Assembly: GCA_021234155.1 (NCBI GenBank)
Contig: JAJEKV010000081.1
Span: 3,996,606 to 4,060,605, forward strand
DNA: 64,000 nt
Reading direction: 5' to 3'
Source: Isoetes taiwanensis
Lineage: Eukaryota > Streptophyta > Lycopodiopsida > Isoetales > Isoetaceae
Of this stretch, positions 1 through 11,960 are shown in pieces. Position 1 is the first letter of the stretch; each line of letters begins with the position of its first letter. Position numbers and translations under genes: made by a program. The notes beneath the pieces are model-generated. The model worked only from the letters and a program-made list of their open reading frames with translations, was not told the DNA's origin and ran no database searches.

Positions 1-203
1 GAGCCTGTTGCTGGAATCACCGTGAAAGAACCACCAGAAACCCTCGTCATGTGCAACTAGCAACTAATTCAATAAAGATAGGAAGTAAACTTAGGCGATA
101 GGGACAGGGATGAAGTGAACCGTAAGAACCAACGATTGGGATAGCATCCGAAGAGTAGAGACTAGAATCACTTAAACTGATAGGATAGAGAAGAAGGAGA
201 AAT

Positions 204-2256
204 CTAGCTCAAGAGAACGCCGATGATAGAACAATGAAGAGAGGCTGAATAAATAGGATGAGTGACAAAGGGACGTCCCCATCCAAAGAATGTCGGTTCT
301 ATTGCTGTCGCAATAGAACCGTGGCATTTCTCTTTCGTACATAATAACATCCAAAATAAAGTGTCCTCATCATTGTCCTTTGGAGCTGCGATAGCGAAGT
401 TATCTCCTTCCCTTACCAAATCACTCAACACAGCTGCATCTCCAGAAAATAGAGCTCTTTCAGATCTGCGCAACTCGTATTCATCAGCTATAGCCTTGCT
501 TGGCTCAACAACTACGAGCTCCCAATCATCTACATATTCCTTGTTCAGACACTTCTCCCATTGTGCATCAAAGCAATATGCACAGAAACAAGATAAATGC
601 CTTATATGCAATTGCGTAGGAGATGCTAAGTTAAACGCGATGCAATGAATGAATGTTCCTCGTGGTCCTCCACAGTCCTCAAAGACCCCATGCATTCTTT
701 CTATCCACATTTATCACTTCCCAAAACGACCTTCTTACTGGTTTCTTGTTCACACTTGCAGATGGAGCAACAAATGTGAATTCTCCCTATATTCACAATA
801 TCAAAGACATTCTACTTTTATAGATCATGATCTCTTCATCATCTCCCTTAGCCACCGTTTCAACTCTGCACCTTCCCATCATGCTCCCCTTGCGTGATTG
901 GGCGAAAAAATTCCACATCATTTCAATGAGTGTCTCATGCTAATACCTTCCTACAAAATAGAATGGCGGGGCAGCTTTGAATTGGGATGCGACTCCATCC
1001 GAAAATACCCAATGCTTTTTTTTGGATGTATGCCCCGTTTCTTTCATGAATTTGTGATGCATCATAAATGCATCTTTGACGAATAATAGTGTCATGTTTT
1101 GTATCATCGATATATAGTAATGGGTGTCCTTGATGACGTCACCGATGAAGGCTCCAAATAGTATGTGATTTGTACAAGAATGGTGGCCTGTTTGCTTGTC
1201 CAAGATCTGTATTGAACATGCTACGGATTATTGTCCAAAGACGCATCTAACTATTTAACATGCTCTCTACGCAACACAAACCGAAACTATGTAATGGAGC
1301 TCAAACACTAACTGCAACACCAACTGCAGACTAACAACCTAAGTTGAATCTCAGCCACCAACTATAGCAGCTCGAAATGTTTAAGTTGCATATTAAGAAC
1401 TGTACTTCAAACCTTAGCTGCAACACCAACTACATCTACATAAGCTGCAACAACAACTACATCTACAAATGATGCACATATCACCAAAAAAATCAACAAA
1501 AGATAATTTGCACCTGAGTATCCTCTAGATAATGTGTAGCATGTTCCTCCTTCACATTTCTTTCCAGGTCTTGAAAAACTCACATCCTTTGCATTAGGGG
1601 AAACTCTTGTATTTGTGTCCCAAAAACTTTGAACCAGCTCAATGACATATTTGTCAATTGAATCAAACCTCCGTGACCTTCTAAAATATACCCATCCTTC
1701 CTTATTAAGCTCCACTTCTTTACGTTTTTCCTTGGCTGCTGCAATACATCTAGGATGGACTCCCAAAACTTTTTCCAAACTTCTCTTGCTAATAGCTTGA
1801 TTTAAACTCTCCTTCCCAATAGACATGGCAAGTACATTTCTTCTTGCAGCCATAGAATCTAAACTACTAGATCCTTTTATAGTCCGAATAGATTCTCGAA
1901 TGTTCTCAATCACATGGCTTTTGACTTCCTCAATCCTTCAAGTGATCGGCGGTGACATCCTTCATTTCTTTGTGCTTCAAGAAATCATTTAGCACTTCCC
2001 TTTTCTCTTCCAAATCTATTTGACAAACTTGCCTTTTGAATGAGAACACTAGATTAGACACAATCTTTTGTTTACTCACTTGATTGGCATAAGCTTTGGA
2101 CTCCTGCATCGAAGCATTCTTCTCTTCTTTTTTTCTCTTTCTTTGTTTCCTCTTCTTTAGAGCCTCCTGCTCTCTTGTCCTCTTCCTCTTTCCCATAATG
2201 TTTCTTTTGCTCCACTTCTTCCATCTTGATTGCTCGCAAACGCCACCTTCAAGCAC
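204..2256 (-). pseudogene. Broken multi-exon transposase-like gene (SDGxxSQFK family)
   Basis: Four minus-strand blocks lie in the order expected of one protein. Block 1 (2256-1930) is Lys/Arg-rich. Block 2 (1913-about 1510) has the motif NTRVSPNAKDV and ends in a frame reading HATHYLEDTQ before a possible GT donor. Block 3 (1203-940) has HWVFSDGVASQFKAA. Block 4 (710-204) has a Cys cluster, RHLSCFCAYCFDAQWEKC. Between blocks 3 and 4 one frame reads GAELKRWL, resembling an HGKG/DGxG/KR motif. This combination recalls transposase-like proteins with a D in an 'SDG...QFK' motif, which may be an RNase-H-fold acid; I recall this family only loosely and cannot name it. Frameshifts lie near 1935 and 1555, with further stops around 720-900. 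It is a dead element gene or a degraded host relative. Confidence 0.45.
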
Positions 2257-3350
2257 CTATAATAGTCCCTCGCTTACAAAATTAAACGGGGACGTAAGAA
2301 AGTATCATATAGAAAGGAATTACATATCGTAATACTTTGAGTCTTCAATATGCCAAAAAAATCAGAATGCACCACATTCCTCCAAGCTAACCAGATTTTA
2401 GAAGCGATGCTAAAGCATTTGCAAATAAAGCTTGCATAAAAATTCAGCCCTTATTCTTTCCTATAGATGCATCACTACACCTATAGCTAGCATAAAATTC
2501 TGCCATCAGTTTTCCTGTAAGAGCTTCATGCACCAACTTTTCTTCTTTTTTTTTCAAACAAACCTGTGTTTACAAAAGTTAGGGGGAAACATTGCACTAA
2601 TCCTGGCCACCACATTGCTGCTATAAACAAAATAACATACTAAAATTTATAATGCTTCTAGAACAAACAAGTTTATACCATTCTTGAATCAGTACAAGAT
2701 ATAACAGAATGATCACTAATTGTGGCTCTTGAATGCATGTCGGATATATTTTTCTGGATGATTACAAGAAGGAAACCAAATCTACATGGAAATCAAACAC
2801 AAAACAAAGAGAGCACTACAATCAATTTTAATTGCTAGAATGAGAATAATCTTGGATTAAAAGCAAACTTTGAATGGCAACATACCCAAATTTTAGTCTT
2901 CAAACGAAATTTCAAGAGGTCTTACAATCTTGAAATTTCGAATTTGATCTTCTGCAAATAATAAGAGACCCGAAAAAATTTAAGGAAACCAAAGGTACAT
3001 GCAAATAAAAAACAAAGCGAAGTCATGTCTATTGAAATCAAATTACAATGAAAGAAATCTTGGATTCAAAGCAAAGCAACAGACCCAAAATTTTGTCTTC
3101 GAAAGAAAGTATGCAAAAAGGCTCTACATTCTTGTAAGGCCGAATTTGATCTTCTGTCAGACCCAAATCTGAGGAGAAAGTCCATACATTCTTCTTGATC
3201 AGTGATCAGTGATCGTGCACCGAAAATTCTCCCCCAAATTTTGAATTCTCTCGGGCGGGGTGGTGGTTGAAGCAAGACACGAAAATAGGTAAATGTCTAA
3301 CTACCTTTCGAACTAATTTTCAAACTAATTAGGGGGGACAGGGGGACAAC
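2257..3350. repeat. Non-coding stretch with an imperfect ~210-bp tandem duplication
   Basis: No gene is recognised here. Two related blocks follow each other at about 2770-2970 and 2982-3170. Both run from a GGAAACCAAA start through a CTTGGATT block and an AATTTTxGTCTTC block to GAATTTGATCTTCTG. The stretch lies directly upstream of the minus-strand transposase-like gene, so it could hold its promoter or 5' leader; this is inferred from position only. Confidence 0.5.
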
Positions 3351-3367
3351 TAAAATAAGACACTATA

Positions 3368-5610
3368 GTGTGCTTTAACCCTGCATATACCTCCCATGCT
3401 GACAAGGTAAGTACTCCTTTTAAGTTCAATGTTCAACTCTTACAAGTTGAGCAATTTTGCTCTCAATTAAGGGAATACTATATATCTCTTCCTAAGCTTG
3501 GAAATAGTAGGTCAATGACTGGGTTTATGCAGAAGCTAAAGACCTTGAAAGACTGGATCAAGAAATGGGGGAAGGATTGGGCAGAAAAGAAGAAACAACA
3601 AAAAAATGAAATTTATGCTCAGATGAAAAAAGTAAGGGAACTTATATTTCTTGATAAAGACAATTAGTCCCTGCAGGATCAGGAGGATGAATTGGAAATC
3701 AAAGTCAAGCATGTTGAGGAATTGGAGGCTCAATCCTTAGCTATCAGAAGCAAATGTCAGTATGTTAACTTAATGGACAAAAGTAGCACTTCCTTTTTTT
3801 TTAGAGCTGCCAAGAGTCAGATCATCAACAATAGTATCATTTCAGTCCAGGATGAGCAGAGGAATATGATTCAAGGCCAGCAAGGGATTCAAAGCTTTTT
3901 TATTCAAAAATATCAGGAGCTGTTTGATAAGCAGCCTTCTAATCAGCTTGACATTGAGAATTTTTTCAACCTGATTGACTCTGACTCTACATCAGTTAAC
4001 AATGAGTTCCTTGTGGCTGTTCCACAAAAGCAGGAAATTCTCCTCACCCTGAACTCTATGGCCTCTAGAAAAAGTCCAGGACAAGATGGCTTTCCCCCAG
4101 AAATTTTCAGGGAATTTTGGGATGTTATGTAGGATGACATAACAACTTTTATATAAGGGGCTTGGCTGGCGGATAGTTTACACCATGCAGTTAATGCTAG
4201 TCTTATTGCCTTGGTTCCTAAGGTGGATCAACCTGTAGGCTTCTCTGATTGGGGGCCTATCTCTTTGACCAATACCACCTATAAAATTTTGGCTAAATTG
4301 TTAGCTAATAGGCTCAAGCCTCTGCTAGGAGCATTCTTGATAATTTCATTGGTGCATATGAAGGTCTACACTGGAACAAACTCTCCAAACAGAATTGCAT
4401 GCTTTTAAAGCTTGATTTCAAAAGGGCCTTTGACACCATTAATTGGGAATTTTTGTATAAGGCCATGGAGTTTCTTGATTTATGCTTTCAATAAGGATGC
4501 TAGATCTACAGTCTTGGTCAATGGCTGCCCCTCCTCTTTTTTTCCTTGCAAAAGAGGAGTTAGGCAAGGGTGCCCCCTTGCCCCTTACCTGTTCCTTATT
4601 GTTGCTGAGATGGTGATCAAGGTTACAATCAAACTCCAACAAATTGGACAAATTAAGTGCCTTCAGATGCCAAATGACAGTAAGTCTCTCTCTTTGATGC
4701 AGTATGCTGATGATACGTTTGTTTTTTTAGAAGATGATGGGAAAAGTATCTTCACCTTTTTATCTGCTATGGAGACCTTTGGTAAAGCCTCAGGTGTGCT
4801 GTTAAACAGATCTAAATGCACTATTCTTTTGAACTCTACTGAGACTACAATTGCAGATATACCAATTCTGGAGAAAAATATGGCCACCAAGTTGCTGGGA
4901 CTTCCTCTTGCACCTGGTATGAGTCTGCATGGCCTTTGGTCTTCAATCACAAACAAAATCAAGAGGAAATTCATGATGTATCCTGCCTCTCTTTCTTTGG
5001 CAGGAAGAGTGGAAATTGCCAACACAGTAATTGCCAGCACACATATCTATTTCTCATCTACAATTGTGGCAGACAAGGCAACTTATGGAGAAATTGAGTC
5101 TGCCATTAGAAAGTTCATCTGGCAGGGTGATTACAAGGTTGCTTGGCAGAATCTTACTACCCCAAAGAATTCTAGTAGCCTTGGTTGTAAAGATCTCTTT
5201 AGGCAAGCACAGGCCATAGTTGCAAAGCGAGTATGGCGTGCTCTATGCTCCCCTCATAACTCTCCTGCTATGTCTTTCATAAGATATTGATCCAGCAATC
5301 TAAACCAGTGGGAAGCAATTCAATTCACCACCAGCTTCCAGACTCGGCTTTTTTCCAATTAACAGTAGGTCCCCATACTTCTTCCATTATGAAGCGACTT
5401 TTGGAGGCTTGGAATGAAGCCTCTCACTGTTTTCATGCAGATGACCTCCAGAAGGTAAGCTCAAATTTCCATTTCTTTTGGCATCATAATTTGGCCTTCA
5501 AACATCTAAGGAAATACAAAGAATGGAGTAATGCAGGTTTTGAAACCATTGCTGACCTTAGATGTATATGGAAGATGGCTTACCTGGTAGGAAATGGCAA
5601 CAAAAATTAG
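3368..5610 (+). mobile_element. LINE A: 5'-truncated non-LTR retrotransposon
   Basis: This is the distal part of the second ORF of a plant L1-like LINE. It starts in the linker after the endonuclease (around LKDWIKKWGKDWAEKK), continues through SPGQDGFPPEIF (about 4073), IALVPKVDQP and PISLTNTTYKILAK, then RGVRQGCPLAP (about 4552), YADD (4703-4714), and the post-RT motif LSLAGRVEIANTVIAS. The endonuclease and ORF1 are absent, as expected after incomplete reverse transcription. In-frame stops at about 3667, 4130 and 4159 and frameshifts around 4345-4411 inactivate it. The 3' end fades near 5610 without a clear poly(A) tail. It is clearly related to the RT remains at 32.3 kb and 45.8 kb. Confidence 0.85.
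4203..5290 (+). pseudogene. LINE A reverse transcriptase core (YADD)
   Basis: This is the best preserved part of LINE A. The last 292 codons (4412-5290) are open and hold the fingers/palm motif RGVRQGCPLAP, the catalytic YADD at 4703-4714 and the thumb region with KLLGLPL and RKFIWQGD. The preceding motif LDFKRAFDTINW (about 4411-4446) is in a different frame, so the catalytic domain cannot be made as one chain. The family copies the element's own RNA into DNA at a nicked target site. Confidence 0.8.
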
Positions 5611-5659
5611 TAGTTCTCAGGTAAACAAGAAGATATTCTCTTCAATCTCTCAGTCCTTG

Positions 5660-5948
5660 CACTAGAGTCAGATGACATGTACGCTTGTAGCTGGCGCTAA
5701 AAATGAAGTTAATTCTGACTTATAGGACATCACCATAGCATCAAATATATCGTCACCTATAGAATCGGCTTGGTTAAAATGATTAAACGTCATCCATAGA
5801 GTCAGCCATAATGGCAAAATTAGCAGATGAGAGTTGATTGATTCATATCTGTTGCTATTAACTGCAGAACACCACTTTTACTTCAAAAATCACCAAAAGT
5901 AGCGCTCTGACTCTATGGCTGACGTAATACCCCCTTCCCCTTGTAGTG
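5660..5948. mobile_element. Possible non-autonomous CACTA-like element, copy 1
   Basis: The 289-bp segment begins with CACTA and ends with TAGTG. A subterminal GTCAG/CATAGAGTCAG motif occurs near both ends in inverted orientation (about 5795 and 5908). CACTA termini with subterminal repeats are typical of the En/Spm superfamily. The terminal identity beyond 5 bp is weak and no 3-bp target duplication was found, so this could be chance. A shorter relative lacking an internal ~104 bp lies at 8510-8695. Confidence 0.3.
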
Positions 5949-6738
5949 TAAAGTCCAATTCATAAGCTCTATTCACACTAAATTCTAGCTACAAAAGAAT
6001 GTAGAGTTTGCTTGATATTCATGTAAGCTTATTAATGAAGTTTATCAAAGGTTCATGGTCTTTTGTGAAAGAATTATATGCAGTGCAGTATATGCTCCTT
6101 TAACACTTAGACATTTGCAGCGTCCTTTCACTCGGGTTATGCATCTGCATATTGTGCTAGCTAGCTAAATCTCAATAATCTACTCCAACTTCTTCTTACA
6201 GATTAGTTTCTTTGATTCTTGTAGCGATTATGATTATATTTCATTTTTCCAAAAAAAAATTGAAACACAAACAGATGCTGCTAGATGTGGTGTCTCAAGA
6301 TCTACCCATCAACAATTATGATCAAGTAATCTTTCATATAATGGCAGGAAATTGTTTTTATAAAAGAAATGTGCAGATCCTTCAAACAAAATTAGAAGTC
6401 TTCAAAGAATGAGAGGGTGGCATGTTTTATAGAAACATCATTATCTTGAAGAAAGAATATCTATCTGCAGTTCAAACAAATACAACTTAAGATAAATAAT
6501 GCCACATTACTATTGCAACTATTGTAGTTTGTCGTCCTCATTAGGTCCATGGTTTTTAAACTTCTATGCCATTATCTGGCAGGACTTTGTAATCTTTATC
6601 CAATATTCATATTGTCCGTAGCAATTTACAACGTTTCAAAAGCACAATATCTAAGTTTCATTTGCAATGCAGTGTATTGTTACAATGGAAGTGCACAAAC
6701 CTATTTCGCGCGTGCATGGGCTAAAAAAACCACATCAA

Positions 6739-6964
6739 GTCCATTTCATAAGCTATGTTCACATTAAATTCCGACTACTTAAAAATCTAGCAACCACATC
6801 AAGGAAGAACTTAATTAAGAGTGTTGATGGACAATTGGAAACAACTAAAAAGACTAAAAAACACACAAAGTCCATTTCATAAGCTCTATTCGCATTGAAT
6901 TCCGGCTACTTCAAATTCTAGCAGCCACAACAAGGAAGAACTTAATTAAGAGTATTGATGGACA
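6739..6964. repeat. Tandem duplication, period about 131 bp
   Basis: Two copies of a ~95-bp block (6739-6833 and 6870-6964) begin GTCCATTTCATAAGCT and end GTTGATGGACA or ATTGATGGACA. The same opening motif occurs beside the CACTA-like elements at about 5950 and 8698, so this is a locally expanded piece of the surrounding repeat. Confidence 0.7.
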
Positions 6965-7519
6965 TTTGGAAGCAGAAAGGCTTTGTTGTGCACCTCCTCT
7001 ACAAGAATTGTAAACCCCTAAGACAATCACGTGAAAATAAACTGCATCAACGAAGCTACTCCATCCCCCATCCCAATCATGCATTTTCGCTAGTAAATAC
7101 CTTTTGCTCCTTAAAGATCATGATATACGTTACTTATAGTAGCTGAGGAAAAACATGAAGATTTCCTCAAAAACCGGTGTAATATATTGTTGATATCCAC
7201 TCTGAGTTGAATTCATGCTAAATTGATGCGATGGAAATTGATCACTCATTAAAAGATCCAATGGCTTAAGTCTGCAATCATGAGAAGTAGCAATCATAAT
7301 TCAATTTATATTTGAGCTGTTCAAGGGGCATCAAATTATGGAATAATGATAATCTGCGTTTTACAATGTGTGTCATCCGTTATAGCTATATTTGATTTTT
7401 ATACAAGGCATAGAAACCAGGGAAATCTATTTTCAGATTCTTATAGTAAGTAGGATGCTGAAGATGAAGCCTATACAGATTCCAATGTAGAACCCAGGAT
7501 TCCAAACATACTCTTTGAA

Positions 7520-7757
7520 CCAGCTATTCTAGTGTTGTCCACCCTTTACAACATCTGTGGTCTTGCTTGTTGGATTACATGCTACTGACAATGGTAGACC
7601 ACATAGTTGGTTTCCTTCGAATGCAGATGCTTTGAACCTTGTGTCACAATGATTGTCTATTGGAACATGCACACTTAAATAGTTATGACACACAGCCCTC
7701 CCAAACTGTCAATGCTACATATCTTAGCCAGAAGAGTACCACTTAACCAATCAAACA
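7520..7757 (-). pseudogene. Residual 3' end of an LRR gene copy
   Basis: This piece aligns with 14683-14910, the downstream flank and last codons of the LRR receptor-like pseudogene. The minus strand still reads LSGTL where the other copy reads RLSGTLQ, the end of an LRR consensus. Nothing upstream of that repeat is kept, so only the tail survives. Confidence 0.45.
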
Positions 7758-7994
7758 ACAGGAACTAAACTACATAGAAGAAAACAAACCTAGGTATTAC
7801 CGTGTTCGCTAGCATCTCGTTTCATTTTCCTGCAATATTATTTTGTTGGTGGAAACCCTAGTTTGCCCTAAGTTTAACCTGCCTTTTTTGAAATATAAGA
7901 TGTTATAATTTGAAGGTTAGATTATTAGTACAATATCCTAGATAGCATGCATAGATGGTTAGTGCATTTTAATTTTATCCCATTGGGTTGGGTT

Positions 7995-8398
7995 CAAGCC
8001 ATGCTATTGACGAGGTTTGTCTTTTTCACAAAATCAACTTGTCCAATATTTATTTTTTGTTGACAAGGTTTCATCTTTTTGACATATTCGACTTGTCCAA
8101 TAACTACATTTTATATCCCACTAGCCCAATACCTACTTTTTGTATTCCCCTTTACTTTAAGCCGTGCTATTGACGAGGTTTGTCTTTTTCACATATTCAA
8201 CTTGTCCAACATTTATTTTTTGTTGACGATGTTTCATCTTTTTGAGATATTCGACATGTTCAATATCTACTTTTTGTATTCCACTAGCCCAATACCTACT
8301 TTTTGTATTCCCATTTACTTCAAGACGTGCTATTAAATAGGTTTTTCTTAATTCACATGTTCAACTTGTCCAATATTTATTTTTTGTTGATGAGGTTT
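7995..8398. repeat. Tandem repeat, period 163 bp, about 2.5 copies
   Basis: Copies are phased by GCTATT at 8003, 8166 and 8329. Each holds the blocks ACTTGTCCAATATTTATT, TTTTTGTTGA and CCAATACCTACTTTTTGTAT. Small ORFs in the repeat are shadows of it. It sits between the two copies of the large duplication. Confidence 0.85.
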
Positions 8399-8509
8399 GG
8401 AAGTCCCATATTCTAGTCGAATAATCCTAAAATGGCAACTCTAGTTATACTAAATTGTCTTCTGCAACCAACAAAGTAGTCTCATCCATAACTTCAGACA
8501 CAGCATCTG

Positions 8510-8695
8510 CACTAGAGTCAGATGATATGTATGCTTGTAGCCATAGAGTCAGCCATAATGGCAAAATTAGCAGATGAGAGTTAATTGATTCATATATGTT
8601 GCTATTAATTGCATAACACCACTTTTACCTCAAAAATCACCAAAAGTAGCCTTCTGACTCTATGGCTGACGCAATACCCCCTTCCTCTTGTAGTG
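8510..8695. mobile_element. Possible non-autonomous CACTA-like element, copy 2
   Basis: This 186-bp segment again starts CACTA and ends TAGTG. It matches 5660-5948 except for a ~104-bp internal stretch that it lacks. Because the sequence to its right is shared with copy 1, the two are probably related by segmental duplication rather than by two insertions. Confidence 0.3.
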
Positions 8696-8787
8696 TAAAG
8701 TCCATTTTATAAGCTCTATTCACACTAAATTCCAGCTACAGAAGAATGTAGAGTCTACTTGATATTCATGTAAGCTTATTAATGAAG

Positions 8788-10343
8788 TGTGACGTCCCCT
8801 ACTTCTTATACGATGCACACATTGTATCCGAAGGCGGAGCATTCCCCCTGACAGCCAAACTGGCAGGGGCCATCCACCTGACACCACTCCCAGTGGAATG
8901 AGCCAGCAAGGGAAGAGTGGATGTGTCATTCACCCGTCTCCTTTCGGGTCAATCTAGCTGCGGAAGCATGAATAAACATGAGTACATAACATCAATACAT
9001 CAATAAGTTCACCTCGAAGGGTGAAAACATCAGAACATCACATGTACAACAACATCAAATAACATCAACATGGGGAGATCTACCCAGGGCTCAGACTCAA
9101 AGGGGATCGACTTACGGCTTGGGTCTCCAGAAGTCAAACAGACCGAATTCATGGCAATGGATTGGGCTGGCATAAGAACATGGTCGTTGGGTAGTCCACT
9201 CCATCCGCCCCTCCTGTGCACACTTTGCAGAGTGGGTTGAAAAGTGTTGGGACCAGACCGTAGCCTGCCGGGTACATAGCCAAGAGGGCTACTACTGGGT
9301 TGCATCTCCCCAGTCCCGATGAGGCAGGAGAAGAGTCACCTCTCCTCCAGAGGCTTCCATGCCCATCACAGGTGGCTAGAGGGCCACTGCCCTTATTCGA
9401 CTTGAACCTCATGGAGAGTGACGCATCACTCCAGAGGTGTCGAGCTCATGCCTTGCCCACATGCAGTGGCAAGCCATTAAGCCTAGCTCACTAGGATCCC
9501 TAGTAGGCTTTACACACCAGAGGGATCGTTCTGTGTTGGGACAAGTACCCCCTTGTTCTGCCGGTCTGGCTCCTCTACTCACAACCCGGTGGGCTCTTGT
9601 GCACAAGCCGCATGTAATTGGGAACTAGTAGGCTATCTAGGATCATATGCTACACAGGCTTTAGGCCTCTACCCCCCTTCCCAATACATGGAGGTCACAG
9701 AGTGAAATACCAACATCATCACAGAACTAAAATGAAGAATAACATCTAATCTACCTACCTAAACATCCAAAGTTAGGTTCATTTGTTAGAGCTTATGATC
9801 TCGGGATCTATGAAGTCTCTAAAGCTGAACTAGCATGCTAACCCAGCTCATTGCCAAGTTAAAAGGCGACTTTGCACAACAGAATGACCATTTACTTGGC
9901 GCCTGACTTGCTCCGGATCCTCGGAATGCATCCATGCTTCTGATCCTACTGAAGACTGCTGCTGCTCGAAGATCTGTTGTGCAAGGGCGGCTTTTCAGAG
10001 CCTGGCAATGCGAATTCGAGTCCTGGTTTGGCCGGAATGGCTCAATGAAACCCTAAATGCGAAAGAAGGAAGGTCTCAAGGAAACCCTAAATGCAAGGAA
10101 GAAAAAGGTTTAGGTAGAAACCCTTAGGGTTAGGTTAGACATTGGCCACATGGGGTTTAGCCATTTGGCAATGGGATCCATGGGGTTTATAGTTGCATAT
10201 GTTTATTAAACATGCACAACTTACGATGTTGCCCCCTAGGTGCAACCCTATACGTCTCGTTAGTACTTATCATAATGACAAGTACGTGTGACGTAGCCGT
10301 ATAATATACGTATTTGGGGCATATATTATATTGGAACATCACA
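8788..10343. mobile_element. Solo LTR (1,556 bp) with 5-bp target duplication TGAAG
   Basis: The element starts TGTGACGTCCCC and ends AACATCACA, so it has TG...CA ends in a short inverted repeat (TGTGA/TCACA). It is flanked by TGAAG at 8783-8787 and again at 10344-10348. The empty site in copy 1 (about 6031) has a single TGAAG. No internal region, primer-binding site or second LTR is present, which is the product of LTR-LTR recombination. It contains two AAACCCTAA-type boxes around 10050-10100. Its first seven bases, TGTGACG, equal the start of the array units at 45.9 kb. Confidence 0.9.
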
Positions 10344-11357
10344 TGAAGTTTATCAAAGGTTCATGGTCGTTTGTGAAAGAATTATATGCAGATCTTGTGC
10401 AGTATATGCTCCTTTAACACTTAAACATTTGCAACGTCCTTTCACTGCTGGGTTATGCACCTGCAGATTGTGCTAGCTAAATCTCAATAATCTACTCCAA
10501 ATTTTTCTTACAGATTAGCTTCTTCGATTCTTGTAGCTAATATGATTATGATTCATTTTTTCAAAAAAATTCGAAACATATACAGATGCTGATGTTGTGT
10601 CTCGAGATCTACCTATCAACAATTATGATCAAGTAATCTTTCATATATAGCAGAAAAATGTTTTTATAAAACAAACGTGCAGATCCTTCGAACAAAATTA
10701 GAAGTCTTCAAAGAATGAGAGGGTGACATGTTTTATAGGAACATCATTACCTTGAAGAAAGAATATTTATCTGCAATTCAAACAAATTCAAGTTAAGATC
10801 AGTAATGCCACATTACTATTGCAATTAATGTGATTTGTCATCCTCATTAGGTCTATGGCTTTTAAACTTCTATGCCATTATCTGGCAGAACTTTGTCTCT
10901 TTATCCAATTGTTTTTCAATTTAAAACGTTTCAAAGCAAGATATGTTACACGCTCCATTTGTAATATAATATTGATATCCACCCGGAGTTGAATCTATGC
11001 TAAATTGATGCATGGAAATTGATCACTGTTGAAAGATCTAATGGCTTAGGTCCTCAGAATCATGAGAAGTAACATTGATAATGCAATTTATATTTGAGCC
11101 GCTCAAGGCAATAAACTTATGGAATAGTGATAATCAAGGCTTTTACAATGTGTGTCATCCATTATATAGCTATTTGATTTAAATTAGTACACACGTAGCA
11201 TGTCAAAAAATCTATTTTTAGATTCTACAAATAAGCACGAGCGTCAAGATGAATCCTAATAAGATTCCAATGTAGAACCTGTAGGATTCCAAACATATTA
11301 CATACTTTGAACCAAATTTATTCCGATGGTTTTTTTTTCCCATTAGCTCAAGGCTCC

Positions 11358-11503
11358 AATGGAACCTCCCAACTTTCCCTCGAAACCTCCCCACCTTCCC
11401 TCGAAACCTCCCCAACTTTCCCGAAACCTCCCCAACTTTCCTGAAACCTCCCCACCTTCCCTAAACCTCCCCATCTTTTCCCTAAAACCTCCCAACTTTC
11501 TCC
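11358..11503. repeat. Minisatellite of GAAACCTCCCCA(A/C)CTTTCC units
   Basis: About seven imperfect copies of a ~20-22-bp unit lie in tandem near the left end of the insertion. The same motif occurs in inverted form at 11520-11610 and near the right end at 14543-14615, so the terminal inverted repeats seem to be built from it. Confidence 0.8.
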
Positions 11504-11785
11504 ATATTAGAAAATCAGAGGAGGTTTCATAGAAACCTCCCCACCGTGGCTTCTGATGACCCGGGAGGTTTCCAAATCAAGAAAACAGGAGGCTCTGTGG
11601 AAAGGTGGGAGGTTTCCAAAAAAAAAGGCGACCAAGACTAGCCCCCGCGGCATCTCTTGGCCCCTCGCGCTATGTACCCATCTGGGTTGCCAACATTAAT
11701 GAATATTTTTTATTTTTTTAATATTTTATGGGAAACTCTCCCCAACTTTCCAAAGAAACTAGAGGTTTCCACAAAATGTATAAAA

Positions 11786-11960
11786 TTTCAAAGTGAGCTA
11801 TTTCTTGAAGCAAATCGTATTTGAGTTCTTCTTTTCATCAAGTGAGCTATTTCTTGAAGCAAAGTGAGCTATTTCTGAAGTAAATCGCCTATTTGAGTTC
11901 TTCATCAAGTGAGCCATTTCTTGAAGCAAATTGTCTCTTTAAGTTCTTCATCAACGAATC
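11786..11960. repeat. Short tandem repeats based on AGTGAGCTATTTCTTGAAGC
   Basis: Four copies of the motif alternate with TTTGAGTTCTTC(ATCA) blocks. No coding function is evident. Confidence 0.7.

Larger units (their letters stand above)
5660..7757. repeat. Duplicated segment, copy 1
   Basis: This stretch matches, with many small differences, the pieces 8510-8787, 10349-11311 and 14683-14910. Shared markers include TGCCATTATCTGGCAG (6570s and 10880s), GTTGATATCCAC (7190s), GATTCCAATGTAGAACC (7470s) and CTATTCTAGTGTTGTCC (7525 and 14686). Copy 1 has about 490 bp (roughly 6690-7180) that copy 2 lacks. Its right end, 7520-7757, corresponds to the 3' flank of the LRR pseudogene at 14.9 kb, so the duplication included the tail of an LRR gene. 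Confidence 0.8.

Noticed and set aside
262-1086. Plus-strand open frames of 128, 82 and 62 codons
   Set aside because: They are antisense shadows of the minus-strand transposase-like blocks, which carry the recognisable motifs.
9030-9628. Several 60-90-codon frames on both strands
   Set aside because: They lie wholly within the solo LTR and show no domain or conserved motif.
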